Shown: one piece after another, positions 9,938 through 17,574 of the stretch | Numbering within the stretch: the stretch's first letter is position 1 | Layout of the letters: the number at the start of each line of letters is the position of its first letter | Assembly (NCBI GenBank): GCA_001781555.1 | Contig: MFLP01000006.1 | Coordinates: 1-36,951, forward strand | Length of the DNA stretch: 36,951 nucleotides | DNA from: Candidatus Kaiserbacteria bacterium RIFCSPHIGHO2_12_FULL_53_13 | GTDB lineage: Bacteria; Patescibacteriota; Minisyncoccia; Phycocordibacterales; UBA2100 | Reading direction: 5' to 3' | The notes under the pieces: model-generated | The model's input: only the letters and a program-made list of their open reading frames with translations | Told to the model about the DNA's origin: nothing | Database searches by the model: none | Program-made: the position numbers and the translations under genes

Positions 9938-10456
9938 ATGAAATCAAAAACACTTATCAACATTGCTCTCCTCGTTCTTGTGATTGTCGGCCTCTTCGCG
10001 TGGGGCTATGCCGGAAGAGTCGGCACTACGGCCAGTGTTCAGGGCGCTTCCGGAGCCAGTGGGACCTCGAAAAGCGTCCTTACCGCTCCGGAAAACTTCT
10101 ATGATTTCGGGACGATCTCAATGAAGAACGGCAATGTGAGCAAGGAATTCCAGGTAAGCAACTCAACTGGCGAAGACATAACCATCTCTACAGTATTCAC
10201 TTCCTGCATGTGTACGCTCGCTTACATCGTTGGGGCGGATGGAAGCGCCAAAGGCCCGTTTGGCATGCCGGGCATGGGCTATGTTCCGCCGGCAGATGAA
10301 ACCATTCATGCGGGCGAGAGCCGCGTGGTCCGTGTCATTTATAACCCGAACGCTCACGGTCCGGCAGGTGTCGGGCGGATCGACAGGTTCGTGACCCTCA
10401 CGGATTCCAGAGGCGGCACGCTAGAGCTTGAAATAAAAGCTCTTGTAACACCCTGA
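9938..10456 (+). CDS. DUF1573 domain-containing secreted protein
   Basis: N-terminal signal anchor (MKSKTLINIALLVLVIVGLFAWGYAG) and ENFYDFGTISMKNGNVSKEFQVSNSTGEDITISTVFTSCMCTLAYI. Confidence 0.85.
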   Translation: MKSKTLINIALLVLVIVGLFAWGYAGRVGTTASVQGASGASGTSKSVLTAPENFYDFGTISMKNGNVSKEFQVSNSTGEDITISTVFTSCMCTLAYIVGADGSAKGPFGMPGMGYVPPADETIHAGESRVVRVIYNPNAHGPAGVGRIDRFVTLTDSRGGTLELEIKALVTP

Positions 10457-10457
10457 T

Positions 10458-11237
10458 ATGCGCCGGCTGATTGTCATTGCGAGCGTTATCGGTGCATTCA
10501 TTCTTGGGATTGTTGTCCTCAAATTCAGCCCCGCAACCTCAGCACTTATATGGAACATGAGCCAGGGCGGAGCATGGCTCTTGCCGCTCGTACTCATCTC
10601 ATCGCTCTTGGATAGCGTCCATCCGTGCTCGTTCTCCATTCTCCTCATCACTATAGCGTTCTTGTTCGGGTTGCAGATGACGCGGGAAAAAATCCTGCGG
10701 ATCGGAGGCGTGTACATCGCCGGCATCTTTGCGTCATACCTCCTCATCGGTCTCGGCCTTCTCAAAGTCCTACATCTCTTCAATACACCGCACTTCATGG
10801 GGAAGCTCGGCGCCTCGCTCCTAATTCTCTTCGGAATCATCAATCTCCTTAACAGGTTCTTTCCTGATATGCCGATCAAGCTCAAAATGCCGGGGATCGT
10901 GCACCGGCCGATGGCGGCGCTCTTGGAGAGAACATCCGTCGTGGCGGCATTCGGGCTCGGGATACTCGTCGGCATCTGCCAGTTCCCGTGCATGGGCGGG
11001 CCGTACCTCATGGTGATAGGGCTTCTGCGCGACAGCCAGACGTATCTGGCGGGATTCTGGTATCTGCTACTGTACAACCTCGTTCTCATCGTTCCCCTGG
11101 TGCTCGTCCTGTGGTTCTCCGCCGACAAGAGCGTGGTAGACAAGATGCAGGAGTGGAAGCGCGAAAATCTCCAGCGCGTCCGCCTGGTCGCGGGCACTGC
11201 CATGATAATTCTAGGTGCACTTATTCTCATCGTCTAA
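10458..11237 (+). CDS. CcdA/DsbD-like transmembrane thiol-redox protein
   Basis: LISSLLDSVHPCSFSILLITIAFLFG and GILVGICQFPCMGGPYLMVIGLL, paired Pro-Cys motifs in TM helices as in CcdA family. Confidence 0.85.
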   Translation: MRRLIVIASVIGAFILGIVVLKFSPATSALIWNMSQGGAWLLPLVLISSLLDSVHPCSFSILLITIAFLFGLQMTREKILRIGGVYIAGIFASYLLIGLGLLKVLHLFNTPHFMGKLGASLLILFGIINLLNRFFPDMPIKLKMPGIVHRPMAALLERTSVVAAFGLGILVGICQFPCMGGPYLMVIGLLRDSQTYLAGFWYLLLYNLVLIVPLVLVLWFSADKSVVDKMQEWKRENLQRVRLVAGTAMIILGALILIV

Positions 11238-11242
11238 AAGGT

Positions 11243-11689
11243 ATGCTCATTACTATCACCGTCATATCGGTCCTCATCGTCTCAGGAGCGGCGTGGCTCG
11301 CAAGCCGGATCCTGCCGTTTAAGGTTTGTCCGATCTGTGCCGGAGTGTTCCTCACGTGGACGGGACTCGTCGCCGCGCACCTCTTGGGCTACCAGATCAA
11401 CCTCGTAGTTCCCGCGCTCCTCATGGGCGGATCAGTCGTCGGTATCGCTTATCAGCTTGAGAAGAAATTCCGCGGCTCGGCAGGCACGCTTCTTCTCTGG
11501 AAAACGTTCTTTATTCCGGCTGGTTTCGCTGCCGCGTATAGTCTCCTCGCGCAACTGTGGACGGCGCTTATCTTGACGACGTTCTTTCTCTTCTTGATAA
11601 CGCTTCTGTTCTTGTCTTCAGGCGGCAGGCCGGGAGCGCGCGAAGAGACGGTCGGGAACATTGAGAAGAATATGGAAGATTGCTGCTGA
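11243..11689 (+). CDS. Hypothetical membrane protein with CPIC (CxxC) motif
   Basis: MLITITVISVLIVSGAAWLASRILPFKVCPICAGVFLTWTGLVAAHLL; several TM helices; C-terminal ...MEDCC. Start placed 5 nt after the CcdA-like stop. Confidence 0.75.
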   Translation: MLITITVISVLIVSGAAWLASRILPFKVCPICAGVFLTWTGLVAAHLLGYQINLVVPALLMGGSVVGIAYQLEKKFRGSAGTLLLWKTFFIPAGFAAAYSLLAQLWTALILTTFFLFLITLLFLSSGGRPGAREETVGNIEKNMEDCC

Positions 11690-11721
11690 TTAATAATTAA
11701 TAATTAAAATCAAATTATGTT

Positions 11722-12693
11722 ATGGAAACAAATACCCCAGTAGAAACGATAAGAGGGTCTATCCAAGAGTACGCGACTCCGGTGAGCATCGTGATCGCCG
11801 GGATTGCCATCGCGGTATCGATGTACGCAATTCAGGCGGAGCGCCCTGCGGGCGTCGTCTCTGACGCGGGCGCGCAAGTGCGGCTCGAGGAATCGGTTAT
11901 GCCCGCGTCCGGAGTCGTACTGCCTGTTGTGTGGGGTGATCTTGGCGCGCGACTTGTCGAATCCGGCGCGATCGATGCCGACAAGCTCCGGCAGATGTAC
12001 GAGTCCAGGGGGACATGGAACAAGGAATACGAGTGGCTCCTTGTCGGACGCGAAAATGGAAAGTTAACGATAACGAGAGAGAACTCGGGATATCTCCTGA
12101 ATCTGCTGTGGGCTTTCGGACTTGCCAACAAGAGTACAATTCTTGAGGATACATCAGAGATGATGAATCCGGGATATGGCGGTGCGGAGAACTTCGCATC
12201 AACAGGCGGATGGACAGTGGCAAAAGGCAATGCGATGGAACACTACAACATGCATGCGCTCGTGGAGCTGGCGCCAGAGCAGCAAGTGCTCGTTGACCGC
12301 GTGTCGCGGAACATCTACAGGCCGTGCTGCGGGAACTCTACGCATTTCCCGGATTGCAATCACGGAATGGCGATGCTCGGATTTCTGGAATTGATGGCCA
12401 GCCAGGGTGTCGGTGAAGAAGACATGTACAAAGCGGCCCTTGCGGTGAACTCGTATTGGTTCCCGGATACCTATCTCACAATTGCAGAATACATGCAAAA
12501 CAGAGGCATTAACTGGAAGAAAGTCTCGCCGCAAGAAATGCTGGGTGCCAATTATTCAAGTGCCGCGGGATTCCGGAATATCATGTCGCAGGTCGGCGCG
12601 ACTTCTAACGGTGGCAGTGGAAGCGGCTGTGGCGTAGAGGCCGGAGGAGCACCCGCTCCGCAACAGCGGCAGCAAAGCGGATGCGGCATATGA
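11722..12693 (+). CDS. Membrane-anchored extracytoplasmic protein of unknown family with CC-H-C-H/M motif
   Basis: N-terminal TM (TPVSIVIAGIAIAVSMYAIQ); YRPCCGNSTHFPDCNHGMAMLG motif; Gly/Cys tail GSGSGCGVEAGGAPAPQQRQQSGCGI. Confidence 0.8.
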   Translation: METNTPVETIRGSIQEYATPVSIVIAGIAIAVSMYAIQAERPAGVVSDAGAQVRLEESVMPASGVVLPVVWGDLGARLVESGAIDADKLRQMYESRGTWNKEYEWLLVGRENGKLTITRENSGYLLNLLWAFGLANKSTILEDTSEMMNPGYGGAENFASTGGWTVAKGNAMEHYNMHALVELAPEQQVLVDRVSRNIYRPCCGNSTHFPDCNHGMAMLGFLELMASQGVGEEDMYKAALAVNSYWFPDTYLTIAEYMQNRGINWKKVSPQEMLGANYSSAAGFRNIMSQVGATSNGGSGSGCGVEAGGAPAPQQRQQSGCGI

Positions 12694-12722
12694 AGGAATA
12701 TTTACGCTTAACATAATTCACC

Positions 12723-13004
12723 ATGCATAACCACAACAATACAGACAACGGCCATGATAATCACAAGCACATGATGTGGATGATGCTCATCTGCTGCGCA
12801 TTGCCGCTCGTTATACTGCTTTTCGGCGGTGGCGCGTTGTTCTCTGACGGGTATCTCACGAAAGTTCTCATTGGTGCTTTTGCTGTCGCATGCATTTGGA
12901 TGATGTTCAAAAGGCACGGGAATCCTGACGAAAACAGCGCAACTAATGTGGCTGAAAAACTGGAGAAGGACACCGGGAATAAGCATGATAACTGTTGTCA
13001 TTAG
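12723..13004 (+). CDS. His-rich small membrane protein (DUF2933-like)
   Basis: MHNHNNTDNGHDNHKHMMWMMLICCALPLVILLF...KHDNCCH; two TM helices with His-rich N-terminus and CCH C-terminus. Confidence 0.7.
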   Translation: MHNHNNTDNGHDNHKHMMWMMLICCALPLVILLFGGGALFSDGYLTKVLIGAFAVACIWMMFKRHGNPDENSATNVAEKLEKDTGNKHDNCCH

Positions 13005-13064
13005 CCTTCCGTCGAGAGGTATAATGAACAGGCAGCGATCTATTATCAATTAGTAAAAGTAATT

Positions 13065-13319
13065 ATGATCAATACAAATCATCTTCTCAAAGTCACCGCG
13101 GCGTGGGTCAGCATTGTGTATGTCGTTTGCTTTCTTGGAGTAGCGTTATTTCCGGGCATTCGACCGGCATTTATGTATTACGGACTTCACACGACAACGA
13201 ACTTGGGCGAAAACGTCATGACGCTCACAACGTTTGTCTCCGGTCTTGCGGTATGGAACGTGGTCGCATACTTGGCGGTCGGCTTGTTTGCAGTCCTTTT
13301 TAACAGAATTAAAGCTTAA
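13065..13319 (+). CDS. DUF5676-like small membrane protein
   Basis: 84 aa, two TM helices: VTAAWVSIVYVVCFLGVALFPG ... TFVSGLAVWNVVAYLAVGLFAVLFNRI. Confidence 0.65.
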   Translation: MINTNHLLKVTAAWVSIVYVVCFLGVALFPGIRPAFMYYGLHTTTNLGENVMTLTTFVSGLAVWNVVAYLAVGLFAVLFNRIKA

Positions 13320-13321
13320 TT

Positions 13322-13459
13322 ATGATGGGATACGGAAATTGGGGATACAGCTCGATGATGGGCGGAATCGGCACGTTTGGTTTTCTCACGTGGCTGGTGA
13401 TACTCATTGACCTCACTCTCGTTGGCATCTGGCTCTGGCAGCAGGTTACGAAGAAATAA
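13322..13459 (+). CDS. 45-aa single-TM small protein (absent from ORF track)
   Basis: Direct translation: MMGYGNWGYSSMMGGIGTFGFLTWLVILIDLTLVGIWLWQQVTKK*. Starts 3 nt after the previous stop; resembles the MMGYG..MM small membrane proteins seen in metal-resistance loci. Confidence 0.7.
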   Translation: MMGYGNWGYSSMMGGIGTFGFLTWLVILIDLTLVGIWLWQQVTKK

Positions 13460-13565
13460 AAAATACTCGGAGTGGAGTTCATACACATATCAGCGCTGAA
13501 AATAGCGGCGTGCATTTGTGTTGCTGTTGTAGACAGGAGACGAAATGATAAGATGATGAACTCTC

Positions 13566-14597
13566 ATGACTAATTCAAATCAAAAGACATACATATTTCA
13601 CGTCCGCGGCATGCACTGCGACGCGTGCACGCTTCTCATTGAAGAGACTTTCAAGGAGTTGCCGTACGTTTCCCGCGTTCATGCGTCGCTTCCGAATCAT
13701 CAAGTGACTATCACGGGAAATTTCTCGGAGCCACTGGAATTAATCGCAGAAAAACTCACCGAACTGGTAAAAAGCCACGGATACACGGTCTCGTTGGAAA
13801 AATCACAGAAAAGTGCGGGGTGGGGGGATTTTGTGTACGCATTGCCGATTGCCCTCGTAACAATTGTTGGATTTTTCGCGCTTCAGAAGGCCGGTTTTGC
13901 TAATCTCATTACTTCCTCGAATGTCACGTATGGAACTGCATTCATTATCGGGCTCATCGCCTCTGTGTCCACATGTCTCGCCGTCGTCGGCGGCCTCGTC
14001 CTTTCTCTTTCGGCAAGTTCTGCAAAGGAAGGCGGCACGTGGCGGACGCAGACCATGTTCCACGTTGGCAGATTAGGCGGATTTTTCGTGCTTGGCGGCG
14101 CTATCGGTGCCGTCGGGAGCTCTCTTCATCTCGGACTCAATGCGAACATCGTGCTTGGCATCGTTGTCGCGCTCGTGATGCTTATCCTCGGCATAAATCT
14201 GCTCGACGTATTTCATTTCACGAAGCGGCTACAGTTCACGCTCCCAAAATGGATATCGCGGCATGTCGTGCGCGGGAGCCGGCATGACCACTATCTGGCG
14301 CCGCTTCTTGTCGGCGTCGGGACTTTCTTTCTGCCTTGCGGATTTACTCAGTCAATGCAGCTTTACGCGCTTACGACGGGGAGCTTCATGAAAGGCGCAC
14401 TTACGATGACCGTCTTTGCACTCGGCACTCTACCAGTGCTCGCACTCCTATCCTTCGGTTCTCTCAATATTGCACACAAATCGTGGAAGGGAATATTCTT
14501 TAAAACTGCCGGGATTATCGTCATAGCACTCGCGCTGCTGAATCTCGCAAATGCTCTTGCAACGGCGGGGATCATCTCCCCTGTATTCAATATCTGA
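13566..14597 (+). CDS. HMA domain fused to sulfite exporter TauE/SafE-type membrane domain
   Basis: FHVRGMHCDACTLLIEETFKELPYVSRVHASLPNHQVTI (HMA) followed by 6+ TM helices with VSTCLAVVGGLVLSLSA and FFLPCGFTQSMQLYAL. Confidence 0.88.
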   Translation: MTNSNQKTYIFHVRGMHCDACTLLIEETFKELPYVSRVHASLPNHQVTITGNFSEPLELIAEKLTELVKSHGYTVSLEKSQKSAGWGDFVYALPIALVTIVGFFALQKAGFANLITSSNVTYGTAFIIGLIASVSTCLAVVGGLVLSLSASSAKEGGTWRTQTMFHVGRLGGFFVLGGAIGAVGSSLHLGLNANIVLGIVVALVMLILGINLLDVFHFTKRLQFTLPKWISRHVVRGSRHDHYLAPLLVGVGTFFLPCGFTQSMQLYALTTGSFMKGALTMTVFALGTLPVLALLSFGSLNIAHKSWKGIFFKTAGIIVIALALLNLANALATAGIISPVFNI

Positions 14598-14600
14598 CCT

Positions 14601-14999
14601 ATGAACAAAGCAATTTTTATCTCTATCGGCATAAGCGCACTCTTGGTAGGAGGAATGTTCTGGTTCGTCAGCGGAAATATCGATGTTGGTGCGAATGCGG
14701 CAGGGGACACATCGGCCGTTTCTATATCCGATGGCAAACAATTTATTGACGTGTCTGCAAAGGGCGGCTACTCCCCGCGCGTGATCCTCGCTAAGGCCGG
14801 CACGCCGACCATACTGCGCGTGAAAACGAGCGGGACTTTTGATTGCTCCGCGAGTCTCGTTATCCCGAAACTCTCATACCAGAAATTCCTCCAGCCGTCG
14901 GGAACTGAAGAAATCGCGATTTCTGCGGAACAAGCGCAGGGCACGATGCAGGGCTTATGCTCGATGGGAATGTACAATTTCCAGATAAAGTTCCAATAA
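14601..14999 (+). CDS. Cupredoxin-like domain protein
   Basis: Signal anchor plus GGYSPRVILAKAGTPTILRVKTSGTFDCSASLVIPKLSYQKFLQPSGTEEIAI...GLCSMGMYNFQIKF. Confidence 0.82.
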   Translation: MNKAIFISIGISALLVGGMFWFVSGNIDVGANAAGDTSAVSISDGKQFIDVSAKGGYSPRVILAKAGTPTILRVKTSGTFDCSASLVIPKLSYQKFLQPSGTEEIAISAEQAQGTMQGLCSMGMYNFQIKFQ

Positions 15000-15045
15000 A
15001 AAGAACGCCACGACCGGTATTATCCGGGCTATACTGTAGTCGCAC

Positions 15046-16284
15046 ATGAAGCTCAAAATATTTTATTGGGCGTTGTACGATTTCGCGAATTCTATCGTAC
15101 TCATTACGTTCGTTTTTTATTTTTCCCAGTGGCTAGTGGTGGAACATGGCCGGCCATCGTGGTGGTATAACGGCGCCCTCGTTGTTTCTTCGGTGCTCTT
15201 TGTCCTTACCGCTCCTGTGTTTAGTCGAATCATAGATATTACAGGGAAAAAGATAGCCGGTCTGCGGATATGGACTCTGCTCTCCGCCATAGCGATGGGA
15301 ATTGTTTCTCTTATTGCCGTGTATTCGGACTCGCTTGATGTGCTTGCGACAGTCCTTTATACGCTGGGAATGTATGCATATCTGATGTGTTTCCTATATT
15401 TCACTCCGATGCTCAATGACCTATCGACAAGCAGGAATAGAGGCAGGATATCGGGCGTCGGGCAAGGAGCGAATTCTCTTGGACAAGTCGCAGGGCTCCT
15501 GGTCACACTTCCATTTGTAAACGGCACGATAACGCTTTTTGGAGAGCCCGGTCGCGCACAAGCGCTTATGCCATCGGTCATATTGTTTGCCTTCCTTGCT
15601 CTGCCGATCTTATTTTTGTATCGAGAAGATGAGGTGGTTAAACCGTGGATCCAACGGCCGCATGGCTCTCGAAGCTTGATTGTTCTGTTTAAGACGATCC
15701 TTGCTGACAAATCGCTTGCGTTCCTGTTTCTAGCATACTTTTTATTCAGCGATGCGCTCCTGACGTTTGCAAACAACTTCCCTCTGTACTTGCAAGCGGT
15801 ACACGGCGCATCGGATACATTGAAGGCACTTCTGACTGTCGCCATCCTTGGTCTTGCGGCTGTCGGCGCGGTCATATTCGGATATATTTCAGACCGGTTC
15901 GGGCACAAAAAGACTCTTACCGCTGTTCTCGTACTCTTTTCCGGTATTTTTATCGCGATGGCATTTATACCGACCTTTAAGATACTGGTACCGATTTTCC
16001 TCTTCGCAGGCATTTTGTTCGGCCCTGTTTGGGGAATAAGCCGGGCGATGGTCGGGCAATTAGCGCCGCCCGGTCTTCTCGCCTCATCTTTCAGTTACTA
16101 CGTAGTTGCGGAGCGATTCTCGACATTTATCGGACCGGCTATATGGAGCACAGTGCTTCTTCAGGTCGGCGAGAATGCCCAGGGCTACAAATGGGCTCTC
16201 GTATCATTGTCTGTAATTCTATGTTTCAGCTTGCTTGCTTTGCGGAAAGTTGCCGAGCCGCCATCGTCAGTTCCCAGAACTTAA
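15046..16284 (+). CDS. MFS transporter, UMF1/Atg22-like
   Basis: KIFYWALYDFANSIVLITFVFYFSQWLV; 12-TM pattern with ISDRFGHKKTL loop. Confidence 0.85.
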   Translation: MKLKIFYWALYDFANSIVLITFVFYFSQWLVVEHGRPSWWYNGALVVSSVLFVLTAPVFSRIIDITGKKIAGLRIWTLLSAIAMGIVSLIAVYSDSLDVLATVLYTLGMYAYLMCFLYFTPMLNDLSTSRNRGRISGVGQGANSLGQVAGLLVTLPFVNGTITLFGEPGRAQALMPSVILFAFLALPILFLYREDEVVKPWIQRPHGSRSLIVLFKTILADKSLAFLFLAYFLFSDALLTFANNFPLYLQAVHGASDTLKALLTVAILGLAAVGAVIFGYISDRFGHKKTLTAVLVLFSGIFIAMAFIPTFKILVPIFLFAGILFGPVWGISRAMVGQLAPPGLLASSFSYYVVAERFSTFIGPAIWSTVLLQVGENAQGYKWALVSLSVILCFSLLALRKVAEPPSSVPRT

Positions 16285-17535
16285 TCTCCGCAATGCGGTG
16301 ATGTACGCCGCTTCCCGCAAAGAGACGCCGAATTCTTTCGATGCTTTGTATACTTCGTCGAAGGCACGGTCCATTTTCTCTCGCAGCTTATCGAAAACAT
16401 CTTTCTTGTCCCAATTCTCTTTATGCATATTCTGATACCACTCGAAATAGCTGACCGCCACTCCACCGGAGTTTGCGAGTATATCGGGAATGACCATTAC
16501 TCCGCGTTTGTTTAAAACCTCGTCCGCGTCGAGCGTTGTCGGCCCGTTCGCCATTTCAAGAATTATGCTCGCTTTTATCTTGTCGACATTATCTTTCGTT
16601 ATCGCATTTTCGAGTGCAGCAGGGACGACGATGTCCACGGGGAGTTCCAAGATTTCTTGAGGCGTAATATCTCGTGCGCCGAGCTTTTCTTTGTTGTTGA
16701 GATCGCACACCGAACCGACGCAGTAACAAGTCTCAACACTCCCTTTTTCCTCTTTGCATGTGAGCACATCCTGAATGTTGTTTATTCCAGCTGGAACATA
16801 AATCCCGCCCTTTGAGTCTGAGAGTGCGACTACCGAAAGACCCTCGTCATGCAAATACTGCGCTAAGTAGCTCCCGACATTTCCAATGCCCTGTATCGCA
16901 ACCGTGAGGCCTTTCGGATTTCTTCCCGTAGCACGCAAAAGCGCGAGCAATGCGAAACATCCGCCCAAGCCCGTCGCCTCCGTGCGCCCCTCCGACCCGC
17001 CGCGCTCGAGAGGTTTTCCAGTAACGACGGCCAGCGTCTCTTCGCCTTTTTGTTTCGAATACTCCTCCAATATCCACTGCATTATCTTCGCATTTGTATT
17101 CACGTCTGGCGCAGGCACATCAATATTCGGTCCGATAAATGGAAATAATTTTCGCGCGAACTCGCGCGTGAGCCGCTCCAGTTCCGCTTCCGATAATTTC
17201 TTGGGGTCGACGCTGACCCCGCCCTTACCTCCGCCAAACGGGACATCAATCACGGCATTTTTCATCGTCATCCAGAATGAAAGCGCCTTCACTTCGTCCA
17301 TGTCCACATGCGGATGGTAGCGCAGACCGCCTTTGTAGGGTCCGCGGTCATTGTTGTGCTGGACTCTGAAGCCTTGGTACATCCCGACCGAGCCGTCATC
17401 CATCTTTATGGGCACGGAAACCTCTATCACCCTGTCCGGGTTCTTTAGACGGGCGAGGAGAAGCGGCTCAACGGAGAATTTTGAAGCAGCATTCTCTAAC
17501 TGCTTCATCGCTCGTGTCCATGGATTGTCGTTCAT
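16267..17535 (-). CDS. Glu/Leu/Phe/Val dehydrogenase
   Basis: VQHNNDRGPYKGGLRYHPHVDMDEVKALSFWMTMKNAVIDVPFGGGKGGV...VAIQGIGNVGSYLAQYL, GDH catalytic Lys region and Rossmann motif. Confidence 0.95.
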   Translation of the reverse strand: MNDNPWTRAMKQLENAASKFSVEPLLLARLKNPDRVIEVSVPIKMDDGSVGMYQGFRVQHNNDRGPYKGGLRYHPHVDMDEVKALSFWMTMKNAVIDVPFGGGKGGVSVDPKKLSEAELERLTREFARKLFPFIGPNIDVPAPDVNTNAKIMQWILEEYSKQKGEETLAVVTGKPLERGGSEGRTEATGLGGCFALLALLRATGRNPKGLTVAIQGIGNVGSYLAQYLHDEGLSVVALSDSKGGIYVPAGINNIQDVLTCKEEKGSVETCYCVGSVCDLNNKEKLGARDITPQEILELPVDIVVPAALENAITKDNVDKIKASIILEMANGPTTLDADEVLNKRGVMVIPDILANSGGVAVSYFEWYQNMHKENWDKKDVFDKLREKMDRAFDEVYKASKEFGVSLREAAYITALRRLSSGN

Positions 17536-17574
17536 ATCATGAAGAATCGTGAAGTAATGATAAGATTATACCCC

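Noticed and set aside
11689-11717. TAATAATTAATAATTAA repeat before the CC-motif gene as an operator
   Set aside because: Simple AT-rich run with approximate 7-bp periodicity; not a convincing palindrome and more likely just promoter-region AT richness.
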